In this document: positions 7,405 through 16,088 of the stretch, piece by piece | Position numbering within the stretch: the first letter of the stretch is position 1 | Layout: the number at the start of each line of letters is the position of its first letter | NCBI GenBank assembly: GCA_036389255.1 | Contig: DASVQI010000024.1 | Coordinates: 744,001-808,000, forward strand | Direction: 5' to 3' | DNA: 64,000 nucleotides | Source of the DNA: JACVRN01 sp036389255 | Lineage (GTDB): Bacteria; Acidobacteriota; Blastocatellia; Pyrinomonadales; Pyrinomonadaceae | The notes under the pieces: model-generated | Database searches by the model: none | Told to the model about the DNA's origin: nothing | Seen by the model: only the letters and a program-made list of their open reading frames with translations | Made by a program: the position numbers and the translations under genes

Positions 7405-8880
7405 TTATCGCTTAACCAGAACCACCGCCTGACTATCTTCAAAGGCTTTGCTCCATCCTTCCTCTTTCATTAGCAGACCGGCCAGAGGCGAATCGGGTTT
7501 AACGATGACGGTGCGTATCCCGTTACGACGTAGCGGCTCGCGCCAGTCGCCCTGTCCCTTGGTGGCGCGCAGGAACTCTTCAAGGAAAGCGTCGCCGTAA
7601 ACATCCGCGCGCCCGTCAATGTAGATGCGCCTTTCGGGATACAGCTTCCAAATCAGATAGCCGCCCCAGTCGTACCAGTTGAAAATCGGGTCGGGCAGAT
7701 TCTGCGCTCGCAGGAACGCGACGGCACGCGCCGGAAAATGCTTCTCTTCGGAATCAGCCTGTTTGGCTATAACATGCCGCGCGTTCATCAGGCTGAAAAC
7801 CAGAGCGGCGGCCAGCACTGCGGCGCGCAGGAAAGTCTGCCGCCCTGACGTAATCTTTTCCGGCGCGAAGAGAGGCGCTGACCAATCCTGACTTTTAATC
7901 CAGAGCGTGGCGTGTTCGGCCAGAAGAGGGACGGCTGCGAAGGCAAAGATGGGAAGATGACGGCCTGAGCGCAGGACTGCGTAGGCGGTCGCGCACAACA
8001 TCAAAAGCTCGCTCACGCGCAGCCGCTTCGTAGACAGAGCCAGCGCCGCGAAGGTCGCGAACATGAGGGCGGCTAGCAGGAGAAATCTTGTCTGGTGAAA
8101 GTTGGGCGAGAGCCATTCTTCTATATGCTCCTGCATGGCCGACGATGCCAGCGTCTCAAACGGATAAGTAAAGAGACGCACGCCGTTCGGATTAAGCGGC
8201 ACTACAATCACGCAAAGCAGCAGGACAAAGATGAGCGGGCGGACGCGCCTGAAAATCTCTCCATGCGTTCTCTTCTCCGCCAGCCCGTCCAGAGTTATTC
8301 CCAAGAGCGCGATTGTTATCAACACTATCCCAAGCACGTAACCGCCGTGAAGATTCACCCACAGGAGCATCAAAGGCGGCAGCCACCACACGGAGCGCTT
8401 AACTTCATCTCGCATATAACCCGTTAAGATGAATAGAAACACGCTCGTTAGCAGCATAGAGAACATCTGCGGCCTGACGCCCCAGACGGGCGCAGTCGCC
8501 AGCGCTCCTAAAAGCACCGCCACCCACGAGACAAGAGCGTGCGCCCCGCTCTTCTCACAACTGTAGAGAGAGAGGCCGGAGGCCGCCGTAATGATGAGGG
8601 CGAACCCCGTCACCAGCCCGCCCCAGCCCAGCCACTTGAAGAGGGCATAGATTAAGAGCTCAGAGAGCCATTCGTGCGTGACCCACTCGCGGCCGTCGAA
8701 GGTGAACGAGAAAATGTCAGTGTGCGGGATGCTGCGAGTCTCGAAGATGTACTGGCCCGCACGCAGATGCCACCAGAAATCAGGGTCTGTCACCTCGCGC
8801 GTAGCCAGGAAGAAGAGCACCAGCATCAGAATCAGAAAAAAGAGGCGGCGGGTTGAAAGACGCATGACGGTTAATCTCAA
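7405..8880 (-). CDS. Polytopic membrane protein, GT-C-like (unknown substrate)
   Basis: The 491-residue protein has about ten hydrophobic segments. It begins with a TM helix (LFFLILMLVLFFLA) followed by VTDPDFWWHLRAGQYIFE, an acidic loop after the first TM as in GT-C glycosyltransferase-like membrane proteins. The last 90 residues are soluble: PIFNWYDWGGYLIWKLYP, then RIYIDGRADVYG. Similar uncharacterised proteins occur in several phyla, and a sugar-lipid-dependent role is only inferred from the loop-1 acidic motif. It is transcribed toward the Tad operon but separated from it by a terminator. The upstream neighbour is the small M50 protease, 40 bp away. Confidence 0.7.
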   Translation of the reverse strand: MRLTVMRLSTRRLFFLILMLVLFFLATREVTDPDFWWHLRAGQYIFETRSIPHTDIFSFTFDGREWVTHEWLSELLIYALFKWLGWGGLVTGFALIITAASGLSLYSCEKSGAHALVSWVAVLLGALATAPVWGVRPQMFSMLLTSVFLFILTGYMRDEVKRSVWWLPPLMLLWVNLHGGYVLGIVLITIALLGITLDGLAEKRTHGEIFRRVRPLIFVLLLCVIVVPLNPNGVRLFTYPFETLASSAMQEHIEEWLSPNFHQTRFLLLAALMFATFAALALSTKRLRVSELLMLCATAYAVLRSGRHLPIFAFAAVPLLAEHATLWIKSQDWSAPLFAPEKITSGRQTFLRAAVLAAALVFSLMNARHVIAKQADSEEKHFPARAVAFLRAQNLPDPIFNWYDWGGYLIWKLYPERRIYIDGRADVYGDAFLEEFLRATKGQGDWREPLRRNGIRTVIVKPDSPLAGLLMKEEGWSKAFEDSQAVVLVKR

Positions 8881-8920
8881 TCGAACAGGTGCCGGGCGCT
8901 TGAGGCACGGGTGGCCGGAA

Positions 8921-9412
8921 TCAAATGTAATGCCTGAGCTTTGCTATAAAGAAGAGAATGCTCAGCGCCCCGCCCGTGATGGTGAAAGTCCACTCGACCA
9001 GCGCATTGCGCCGCCTGAGCAGAGCGCGCAACATAACCATCCCGCACTTCCAGCCGTCCTGCTGGTAAATGGGAAGAAGATTTGTCGCCGCCAGTATGAG
9101 ATTTATCAGGGCAAATCTGTTGGCTCCGGCCATGGCAGCCGCCAGCAGGTTGACGATTACTCCCGCTAGCAGAACAAGCGCCTGCTGGCCCAGAGGGCGA
9201 CGCTGCAACTCTTCAATGTCCAACCGCACGTAAGCGCCTACGGGCAGCGCATGAAGCTTGTACTCGACTTCGCCCGCGCGAAAGCCGAAAATCTTCGGCC
9301 CCCATCCAAGACCGAACTCAGTAGCAGGCACACAGCAGGCTCGCGCCGCTATGAGGTGCCCCAGCTCATGAATGATTAGAGCTACAACCAGACATAAAAT
9401 GTAAGAGAGCAT
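8921..9412 (-). CDS. Minimal M50-type site-2 protease homologue
   Basis: The 163-residue integral membrane protein has His15-Glu16-x-x-His19 (HELGH) in the first helix, the zinc site of M50 proteases. A second motif, NLLPIYQQDG (Asp119), equals the NPxPxxxxDG motif that gives the third ligand. The membrane core is complete, but there is no PDZ or CBS domain, so it is a stripped-down form. M50 enzymes cut membrane proteins within the bilayer, often anti-sigma factors. No substrate gene is recognisable nearby. The NP of the second motif is NL here. It sits 80 bp after the sigma-54 activator. Confidence 0.82.
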   Translation of the reverse strand: MLSYILCLVVALIIHELGHLIAARACCVPATEFGLGWGPKIFGFRAGEVEYKLHALPVGAYVRLDIEELQRRPLGQQALVLLAGVIVNLLAAAMAGANRFALINLILAATNLLPIYQQDGWKCGMVMLRALLRRRNALVEWTFTITGGALSILFFIAKLRHYI

Positions 9413-9492
9413 AAAGAGGTATCGGAAATTTCCGGAAGACTCGTTCGTTGAAGAAGATTTCGAGAAGAAAGATACGCCGCCCTTGCTTTACA

Positions 9493-11043
9493 TCAGCGCT
9501 CGACTCTTAGCTGAAGCCCCGGCTCCGTATCCTCCTGTAGAAAATTGCCTACATCAATGGCCAGCCGCTTCAGCTTCTTGTAGAGCGTTTGACGGGAGCC
9601 AAGGCCGAGCGCCGCGCTGGTGCGCGCAACGTTGTAATCGTTACGCTTGAGTGTTTCCGTTATGACACGCCGCTCAAAATCTTCCAGCATGTTTTCCAGA
9701 TTGGCGTTCGACTCTTCGGCATGAATCCCTGCGCGCACTTCTTTCGGCAGAACGCGCGGGTTCAGATGTTCCAGCGTGATAAGCGAGCCTTCATCCGCAT
9801 AGAGCACCAGACGCTCTATCTCAGCAGCAAGCTCCCGCACATTTCCCGGCCACGAGTAGTTCTGAAGCGCACCGATGGCTTCAGCCGTGATGCCTGCAAT
9901 CTCATGGGCGTTGCGACGAGCGTAGTAAGTAAGATAATGAGAGATGAGCAGTCCTGTGTCTTCGGGACGCTCGCGCAGAGGCGGTACGTGAATCGAGAGC
10001 GACGCGACCCGGTAGTAAAGGTCTTCTCGAAAGCGGCCCTCGCGCACCTCTCGCTCCAAATCCTTATGCGTGGCGGCGACCACGCGCACGTTCACCTTGC
10101 GAGGCGCACGCTCTCCCAGCGTGTGTACCTCGCTCTCCTGCAAGAACCTGAGAAGCTTCGGCTGCAAAGCTAGCGGCAGGTCGCCAATCTCATCCAGAAA
10201 AAGGGTTCCGCCTTCTGCTGCTCTAATCATCCCTTCGTAATCGGAATGCGCGCCCGTGAACGCGCCCTTGCGATGACCGAAGAGCATGCTCTCAATCAAA
10301 TCCGCAGGCGCTGCTGTGCAGTTGAAGGGGATGAACTCGCCCTGAGAGCGGCGGCTCAGACGATGTATAGCTCGCGCCACCAACTCCTTACCCGTGCCGG
10401 ACTCACCTGTAATCAGCACGGTTGATTCGGAATCCTTTATGCGCTCGACTGCGCGGGCTACGCCCATCATTGCGCGACTCGTGAAGACCATGCCGGGCAG
10501 CGTGGCGCTTGTCACGGCGGCTGCGGCTTTAACTTTTTGTGCCTGTGTTTGATGTACGCGAAGGGCCACGTGCGCATGCGCCAGTTGTGCAACATCGGCC
10601 AGCATGCTCAATTCTTTCGCCTGTCGCTCGCTCAGTGGCCGAACGCAACGACCATAAATCGCTGCGCCTTCCCTGTCTTTAGTCGCTGTAGTCAATACCA
10701 TGCAGATGGACTGGTCGCCTGCCGAAATCTCCGTAGCCTTTTCCGGCAAAGAGAGGGCCGTCATGACAGCCATTTCGGCCTCTGCAATCTCGTCGTGATT
10801 CAGTCCTTCGACCCATTTAAGATGGGGGCGCTCGCCGGATTTCTGCGTCCAAGTCGCAAGCCCGTAGGTCTGCGCCGTAGAATCTACCATTAGCGTGAGC
10901 TTCAGTATCACTTCGTAGAGAAGGTCTGGCCCGCGCGTAGCAGCCTGACATAACGCTCGCACCATAGACGCAAGCGGAAGACTAAAAACTGTTTCGTTCC
11001 TGTTTTCGTGGCTGCCCGGTAAAGATTGAGGCGCGTTCGACAT
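9493..11043 (-). CDS. Sigma-54-dependent transcriptional activator (GAF-AAA-Fis)
   Basis: The 516-residue protein has an N-terminal GAF-like sensor region (about 20-165). The AAA+ domain (about 185-425) has Walker A GESGTGKE, the sigma-54 contact loop GAFTGA, Walker B TLFLDEIGDLPL and the sensor segment RVVAATHKDLE. A Fis-type HTH lies at about 475-500 (VARTSAALGLGSRQTLYKKL). It has no receiver domain, so it is probably controlled by a ligand or partner. It should open sigma-54 promoters with ATP. The -24/-12 site upstream of the Tad operon makes that operon a plausible target (inference from proximity only). The start at 11043 precedes a long AT-richer gap. Confidence 0.92.
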   Translation of the reverse strand: MSNAPQSLPGSHENRNETVFSLPLASMVRALCQAATRGPDLLYEVILKLTLMVDSTAQTYGLATWTQKSGERPHLKWVEGLNHDEIAEAEMAVMTALSLPEKATEISAGDQSICMVLTTATKDREGAAIYGRCVRPLSERQAKELSMLADVAQLAHAHVALRVHQTQAQKVKAAAAVTSATLPGMVFTSRAMMGVARAVERIKDSESTVLITGESGTGKELVARAIHRLSRRSQGEFIPFNCTAAPADLIESMLFGHRKGAFTGAHSDYEGMIRAAEGGTLFLDEIGDLPLALQPKLLRFLQESEVHTLGERAPRKVNVRVVAATHKDLEREVREGRFREDLYYRVASLSIHVPPLRERPEDTGLLISHYLTYYARRNAHEIAGITAEAIGALQNYSWPGNVRELAAEIERLVLYADEGSLITLEHLNPRVLPKEVRAGIHAEESNANLENMLEDFERRVITETLKRNDYNVARTSAALGLGSRQTLYKKLKRLAIDVGNFLQEDTEPGLQLRVER

Positions 11044-11853
11044 AGAAAAGCTTACCCCTTGTAACTCTCGTAAACAATAGCAACACTTAAATTTAGCGCA
11101 AATCGCGCAACTGCTATGAAGAGGGGCAAGCCTGGAACGGACGCTTTCTTTGAGCTGTCGCGTATGGGAAGACCCTATGAGGGGGTCAACGTGATTGCAG
11201 TCTATAGTGTGCAGGAAATCAGTGTCAACACATTTTAACGTTGTTACAAAATAAAGCTCGATTCCCGCCTAACAATCATGGTTTTGACACGATGCACTTC
11301 CGGCTATGCCTGAGTTGAGAACTCGGCTCGCGTCCTTTTCCACACTGTGATTAACATTTTCGGCAGCTATCTCAAGCGTTCAGAGGACATCTAAGCGGGA
11401 TGCCCAAATCGCGGATTTCCGTTCGCCGTGCGTTCGCCGCTTCAAGGGCTTAACCGGGCTTACCTCAAGTAAACGTTGAACTTAGCGCCACAAACCGTTG
11501 TAAAGAAAAGTCTTTACAGTGAAAATCCAGCATGTTACAGTCCCGCCACTTTGCCGGTAAACCTTTGACAGGCAAAGGATTGAAACGGTTTCCAGGCACA
11601 CTCCATAGTGGTGTTCAATATCCCCCGGCACACCATCTTGGGGTTAAACGGCAAAAAAAGAAAAAAACTAAATCGGCAGTCAGCCGCGATTCAATTCGGT
11701 ACATTACGGGAAAGCAATTATAGCTGAGCGTGGTTTTCCAGAAACACCCGTCGCGGATTTGCCAAAACTCTCCTGAATAGGGCCAGACCGGAATCACAGG
11801 GAGCCGTTCACAGGTTTAGCTGAAAACAGAATCAAGACTTTTGGAGGTGTCAC
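11044..11853. other. 800-bp intergenic region between divergent genes
   Basis: No convincing ORF; short open frames here have no family resemblance or SD. Visible signals are a GTAAAGA/TCTTTAC inverted repeat at 11501-11518, a promoter-like pair at 11513-11541, and a CTTTGCC/GGCAAAG hairpin at about 11549-11578. An A-rich tract lies at about 11651-11668. A small RNA here cannot be excluded. Confidence 0.5.
11513..11541 (+). promoter_or_regulatory. Possible sigma-70 promoter upstream of the ftsB-like gene
   Basis: TTTACA, 17 nt, then TACAGT. The -35 overlaps the 3' end of a 7-bp inverted repeat (11501-11518) that could be an operator. It lies 313 bp from the TTG start, leaving a long leader. 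Weak evidence. Confidence 0.35.
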
Positions 11854-12270
11854 TTGAACAAGGCCGCTAATTCTTACTGGGTAGATGAACGACTTCGCGC
11901 GCAGCGTGTGGCGGGGCGCACGCTTCCGGCTGTTTCTTCGGCGCTAGATTTGCCGCGCGAAATTATAGGCACGCGCACAGAGATTAGACGGCGCGGCGGC
12001 ATAATTCCCTCATGGGTACTGTTTGCGACGATTATCCTGGCCACTTTCGCTCTTTGTGTGACGGCTATTTCCTCCGCCAACGGGCAGATGCGCGCGGCCA
12101 GCGACCAATACGAGCGTGTCAACACGGATGTAGAGAGACTGCGTAGCGCCAACGCGCAGTTGGAAATGGAAGTGCAGCGTCTTCGCACTGACCCGCGAGC
12201 CATAGAGTCGGCCGCACGCACGCGGCTTAATATGGTGCGCGCCAACGAGATTATTGTGCCGGTCGAATAA
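11854..12270 (+). CDS. Septum formation initiator (FtsB/DivIC-like)
   Basis: The 138-residue protein has a polar N-terminus (1-50), one TM helix at about 53-73 (VLFATIILATFALCVTAISS) and a coiled coil at about 78-115. It ends DPRAIESAARTRLNMVRANEIIVPVE, the terminal pattern of FtsB/DivIC proteins (AREKLGLVRPGE-like). Such bitopic proteins bridge FtsL and FtsQ in the divisome. The start is TTG 11854 with a strong GGAGGTG SD eight bases upstream; no ATG in the frame gives a better start. The cytoplasmic N-terminus is longer than in E. coli FtsB. The gene stands alone, with zapA far away at 27202. Confidence 0.82.
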   Translation: MNKAANSYWVDERLRAQRVAGRTLPAVSSALDLPREIIGTRTEIRRRGGIIPSWVLFATIILATFALCVTAISSANGQMRAASDQYERVNTDVERLRSANAQLEMEVQRLRTDPRAIESAARTRLNMVRANEIIVPVE

Positions 12271-12382
12271 GCTATGGTAAGCGGGACTTATTCGACAGTG
12301 GCTGCAAAGGATGTCTACCCTGCCTGTCACTTCCGCTTGCTTCCCGCTCCGTTTCTGCTGTTGCTGATACCTGCCGTAAAGT

Positions 12383-12414
12383 ACGCGGCTACGGGCTGCC
12401 AACCGTAGCCGCGT
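12383..12414 (+). terminator. GC-rich hairpin after the ftsB-like gene
   Basis: A 12-bp perfect stem (ACGCGGCTACGG with CCGTAGCCGCGT, 8-nt loop) lies 112 bp after the stop. No U tract follows, so it may not be a true intrinsic terminator. The rest of 12271-12576 holds only the promoter at 12456-12485. Confidence 0.45.
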
Positions 12415-12455
12415 CCCACTCCTCAAACTCAATCCCACGCGAAACAAACGCGCGG

Positions 12456-12485
12456 TTGACACCTGCGTAAACCGTCAACTAATAT
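12456..12485 (+). promoter_or_regulatory. Sigma-70 promoter for the mutase operon
   Basis: TTGACA, an 18-nt spacer, then TAATAT, 92 bp before the ATG at 12577. The -35 is a full consensus match. GTTGAC and GTCAAC within the spacer region form a small inverted repeat (12455-12479) that might bind a repressor. Confidence 0.6.
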
Positions 12486-12576
12486 CGAATTCTCTTTATA
12501 AACATTAGAAAATAGACGGCCATCAGTGCGCTTCTATTAATGCTGAGACAAGTCTACAGGGAGAGAAGAGGGGTTT

Positions 12577-14259
12577 ATGCCTGAAACAAAAGAGGTGACA
12601 TCCGGAGAAGAGGCGGCGGTAGAGCGCTGGGAGCAGGAGACGCTTGAGCCCGTCCTGCGGAAACGGCCCGAAAGGAAGAAGCGCTTCGAGACGGTTTCGC
12701 TCGAAGAGGTCAATAGGCTTTATACGCCAGCCGACACGAGCGAAATTGATTATGAGCGCGACATCTCTTTTCCCGGCGAGTTTCCCTACACGCGCGGAAT
12801 TCATCCGACGGGCTATCGCGGCAAGCTCTGGACTATGCGACAGTTCGCTGGCTTCGGCACTCCCGAAGAGACGAACGGGCGCTTCAAGTACCTAATGGCT
12901 CAGGGGCAGACGGGCCTATCCGTGGCTTATGACCTGCCGACCCTGATGGGCTATGACGCCGACTCTCCTCTTTCGGAGGGCGAGGTAGGAAAATGCGGCG
13001 TCGCTGTCTCTTCCCTTGCGGACATGGAGATTCTCTTCGACGGAATTCCGCTCGAAGAGGTTACTGTGTCGCAGACGATAAACGCTCCCGCCTCTGTGCT
13101 TCTTGCGATGTATCTGGTGGTGGCGGAAAAGCAGGGCGCGGACTGGAAGAAGATTTCCGGCACGCTTCAGAACGACATTCTTAAGGAGTACATAGCGCAG
13201 AAGGAATGGATTTATCCGATTCGTCCGGCGATGAAGCTGGTGACAGACACTTTCGAGTTCTGCACGCGGCACGTGCCTAAGTACAATCCTATCTCCGTGA
13301 GCGGTTACCACATACGCGAGGCAGGCTCGACCAGCTTACAGGAGCTTGCTTTTACGCTGCGCGACGGAATCGAGTACGTGGAGTGGGGCGTGCGCGCAGG
13401 GCTGGACGTGGATGAGTTCGTCCCGCGCATCTCATTCTTCTTCAACGCGCATAATGATTTCTTTGAAGAGATAGCGAAGTACCGCGCAGCACGTCGCATC
13501 TGGTCGCGCGTCATGCGAGAAAAATTCGGTGCGAAGAGCGAGCGCACTTTGCAGTTGCGCTTTCATACTCAGACGGCCGGTGTCTCGCTCACAGTCCAGC
13601 AGCCCTTGAACAACATCGTGCGCGTAGCCATACAGGCTCTGGCGGGAGTGCTGGGCGGCACGCAGTCGCTTCACACGGACGCTTACGACGAAGCACTCGC
13701 TCTGCCGACAGACCGCGCGGCGCTGATAGCGCTTCGCACTCAGCAGATAATTGCCGAAGAGACGGGCGTGGCCAATACCATTGACCCGCTTGGCGGCTCC
13801 TACTTCGTAGAGGCGCTGACGAAGCAGATGGAAGACGGCGCGCTTGATTACTTTGAGAAGATTGACGCGATGGGCGGGATGGTAGAAGCAATCGAGAAGG
13901 GCTTCCCGCAAAGAGAGATTCAGGAGTCGGCCTACCAATATCAGAAGGCGGTTGAGCGCGGCGACCAGACCATAGTGGGCGTCAACAAGTACCAGATGGA
14001 GGACGCGGCTTCCGAGTTTCCCATCCTTGTCATCAACGAGGGCGTGCGTGACCGTCAGGTAGAGAGGCTCGAACAGACGCGCACACGTAGAGATGCAGGG
14101 GCCGTGGCAAACGCTCTGGAAAAATTGAAGCAGGCAGCGCGCCGTGATGAAAACAGCATGCCCGCTACCATAGAGGCCGTGCGCGCTTATGCTACGCTGG
14201 GAGAAATCTGCGACGCCCTGCGCGACGTTTACGGTCTTTACGAAGAGCCTGCTTTTTAA
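12577..14259 (+). CDS. B12-dependent acyl-CoA mutase, large (catalytic) subunit, methylmalonyl-CoA mutase family
   Basis: The 560-residue protein is the TIM-barrel part of the family, without the B12 domain, which is the next gene. Conserved blocks include TMRQFAGFGTPEETN (about 86-100), TLQNDILKEYI (196-206), ISVSGYHIREAG and LGGTQSLHTDAYDEAL. The length matches stand-alone mcmA1 subunits. It interconverts branched and linear acyl-CoA esters by radical chemistry. Three substrate-pocket positions look altered by motif alignment: Tyr80 (equivalent to Tyr89) is kept, the Phe117 position is Tyr (VAYDLPT), and the substrate-carboxylate Arg207 position is Lys220 (RPAMK). So methylmalonyl-CoA is the default call but another acyl-CoA is possible. 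It lies 24 bp upstream of the B12 subunit gene. Confidence 0.88.
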   Translation: MPETKEVTSGEEAAVERWEQETLEPVLRKRPERKKRFETVSLEEVNRLYTPADTSEIDYERDISFPGEFPYTRGIHPTGYRGKLWTMRQFAGFGTPEETNGRFKYLMAQGQTGLSVAYDLPTLMGYDADSPLSEGEVGKCGVAVSSLADMEILFDGIPLEEVTVSQTINAPASVLLAMYLVVAEKQGADWKKISGTLQNDILKEYIAQKEWIYPIRPAMKLVTDTFEFCTRHVPKYNPISVSGYHIREAGSTSLQELAFTLRDGIEYVEWGVRAGLDVDEFVPRISFFFNAHNDFFEEIAKYRAARRIWSRVMREKFGAKSERTLQLRFHTQTAGVSLTVQQPLNNIVRVAIQALAGVLGGTQSLHTDAYDEALALPTDRAALIALRTQQIIAEETGVANTIDPLGGSYFVEALTKQMEDGALDYFEKIDAMGGMVEAIEKGFPQREIQESAYQYQKAVERGDQTIVGVNKYQMEDAASEFPILVINEGVRDRQVERLEQTRTRRDAGAVANALEKLKQAARRDENSMPATIEAVRAYATLGEICDALRDVYGLYEEPAF

Positions 14260-14283
14260 CTAAAGCTTTAAAAGGGGAATGAC

Positions 14284-14691
14284 TTGTCGTCGGAAAGAAA
14301 GATTCGCGTTTTAGTAGCCAAGCCCGGGCTCGACGGGCATGACCGTGGAGCGAAGGTAATCGCGCGCGCTCTTCGTGATGCCGGGATGGAGGTAATCTAT
14401 ACGGGCCTCAGGCAGACGCCTGAGATGATTGCCGCCGCCGCGCTTCAGGAAGACGTGGACGCCGTAGGCGTCTCCATCTTAAGCGGCGCGCACAATACTC
14501 TTTGCCCGCGCATAGTTCAACTGCTGCACGAGCGCGGCATGGATGATTGTCTTGTACTGGTGGGCGGCATAGTTCCGCAGGAAGACATACAGCGTCTTAA
14601 AGAGCAGGGAGTGGCGGAAATCTTTCTTCCGGGGACGTCAACGGAAGACATAGTCCGCTTCCTGCGCGAGAACGTTCGCCCCAGAGAATAA
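14284..14691 (+). CDS. B12-binding subunit of the acyl-CoA mutase
   Basis: The 135-residue protein is a stand-alone cobalamin-binding domain. It has KPGLDGHDRGAKVIA with the DxHxxG motif whose His is the lower Co ligand, then SILSGAH and GGIVPQED, which line the nucleotide tail pocket. It pairs with the preceding subunit. The start is TTG 14284, with GGGGA a few bases upstream. The stop overlaps the next start (TAATG), showing translational coupling with the crotonase. The length equals mcmA2 subunits of two-gene mutases. Confidence 0.93.
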   Translation: MSSERKIRVLVAKPGLDGHDRGAKVIARALRDAGMEVIYTGLRQTPEMIAAAALQEDVDAVGVSILSGAHNTLCPRIVQLLHERGMDDCLVLVGGIVPQEDIQRLKEQGVAEIFLPGTSTEDIVRFLRENVRPRE

Positions 14692-15293
14692 TGCGAGGCG
14701 ACGAAGCGTCAGGCACGAAAGCCGTCGTCCTTGAGCATCACGGAGCCTGCGCCGTCATTCGCCTCAATCGCCCTGCCGAGCGCAACCCGCTATCCGTCTC
14801 TACTCTTGAATCACTTTACGAAATCTTCTCTGCTCTGTTGGCGCGCTCAAGTATAGACAGAATCATCTTCACGGGCGCGGGCGACGTGTTTGCGTCGGGC
14901 GCGAATATACGCGAGGTGGCGATGCTGACGCCTCAAACGGCGATTGAGTTTGCGCTTCGCGGCCAGCGACTGATGCGGAAGATTGCCGGTGCTCCTGTCT
15001 TAACAATCGCGGCCGTCAATGGCTACTGCATGGGAGGCGGCTTAGACCTTGCGCTTAGTTGTAGTCTTCGCTTCGCTTCAGAACGAGCCGTCTTTGCTCA
15101 TCCGGGCGCACGTTTGGGAATCATCACCGGCTGGGGAGGCACACAGAGACTGCCGCGTCTGATTGGCTCTGCGCGCGCTCTGGAATTCTTCACGACCGCG
15201 CGTCGCATAGAGAGTCATGAAGCTTTAGAGCTAGGATTGGTTGACCGAATCTGCGACCCTGTGCTTGAGTGCGCGCTCTTAGACACGCTTTGA
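14691..15293 (+). CDS. Crotonase-fold protein with altered catalytic residues
   Basis: The 200-residue protein of the enoyl-CoA hydratase superfamily has the oxyanion-hole segment ASGANIRE and the core NGYCMGGGLDLAL, and WGGTQRLPRLIG. The two Glu residues of classic hydratases appear replaced: the first is Asp119 (GGGLD), the second is Gly139 (FAHPG instead of QPE). The C-terminus stops about 55 residues early, missing most of the trimerisation helices. It may be an isomerase, a decarboxylase-like crotonase or a decaying gene. It overlaps the B12 subunit stop by one base (TAATG) and is thus translationally coupled to the mutase. Confidence 0.8.
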   Translation: MRGDEASGTKAVVLEHHGACAVIRLNRPAERNPLSVSTLESLYEIFSALLARSSIDRIIFTGAGDVFASGANIREVAMLTPQTAIEFALRGQRLMRKIAGAPVLTIAAVNGYCMGGGLDLALSCSLRFASERAVFAHPGARLGIITGWGGTQRLPRLIGSARALEFFTTARRIESHEALELGLVDRICDPVLECALLDTL

Positions 15294-15341
15294 GAATCCA
15301 ATAGAGAGCGTCGCGGCGGCCGTGCTATAGTCCCCCAAATT

Positions 15342-16082
15342 ATGAGCAAAATTTCAAGCGATAAAGTTGACCGTCTTTCTATACGCGAGCGCCCGAAGGG
15401 CTTCCCTATCATGCATCAGAACTGGGGCAAGCTCCTGTTCATGCACTGGCGCATTGACGAAGAGTTGCTGCGCCCATTGATTCCCGAGCGGCTTAAGATT
15501 GACACCTTCGAGGGCAACGCGTGGATAGGCGTGGTTCCCTTCACTATGTGGAACGTTCGCCCGAGCTTTACTCCGCCCGTGCCTTGGCTCAGCGAGTTTC
15601 ACGAGCTGAACGTGCGCACATACGTTCACTACGACGGCGTGCCGGGCGTCTGGTTTCTCTCGCTCGACGCCAACAGCGCGGTCGCTGTGATGGGAGCGCG
15701 CGCGGTCTTCAATCTTCCCTACTTCAACGCGCGCATAGAGCTTGAGCAGGAAGGCGACCAAATTGATTACAGCTCGGCCCGGACGGAAGAGCCGCCCGCG
15801 CAGTTCAAAGCGACTTGGACAATCGGCAAAAAGCTGGGCCAGTCTGACCCTGATTCGCTGGACTTCTTTCTCACCGAGCGCTACTGCCTCTACTCGGCCA
15901 AAGGCAAGCGCATGAGCCGCCTGCGTATTCATCATCGCCCGTGGGTGTTATTCGACGCCGGAGTCGCGTCTTACACTTCGACCATGATTGAGTCTCACGG
16001 ACTGCCCACTCCCGAAGGCGAGCCGCTTCTGCATTACGCGGAAGAGATTGACGTGGATTTCTGGTCGCCGGAAGAAGTCTGA
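15342..16082 (+). CDS. DUF2071 (YqjF-like) protein
   Basis: The 246-residue soluble protein matches the DUF2071 pattern: WGKLLFMHWRIDEELLRPLIPERLKIDTFEG near the N-terminus, AWIGVVPFTMWNVRP, and ELNVRTYVHYDGVPGVWFLSLDA in the middle. The family has an acetoacetate-decarboxylase-like fold, with no established reaction. The gene starts 48 bp after the crotonase and may be part of the same transcript. It converges on the second crotonase with only 6 bp between stops, leaving no room for a separate terminator. Confidence 0.85.
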   Translation: MSKISSDKVDRLSIRERPKGFPIMHQNWGKLLFMHWRIDEELLRPLIPERLKIDTFEGNAWIGVVPFTMWNVRPSFTPPVPWLSEFHELNVRTYVHYDGVPGVWFLSLDANSAVAVMGARAVFNLPYFNARIELEQEGDQIDYSSARTEEPPAQFKATWTIGKKLGQSDPDSLDFFLTERYCLYSAKGKRMSRLRIHHRPWVLFDAGVASYTSTMIESHGLPTPEGEPLLHYAEEIDVDFWSPEEV

Positions 16083-16088
16083 GGCGAG

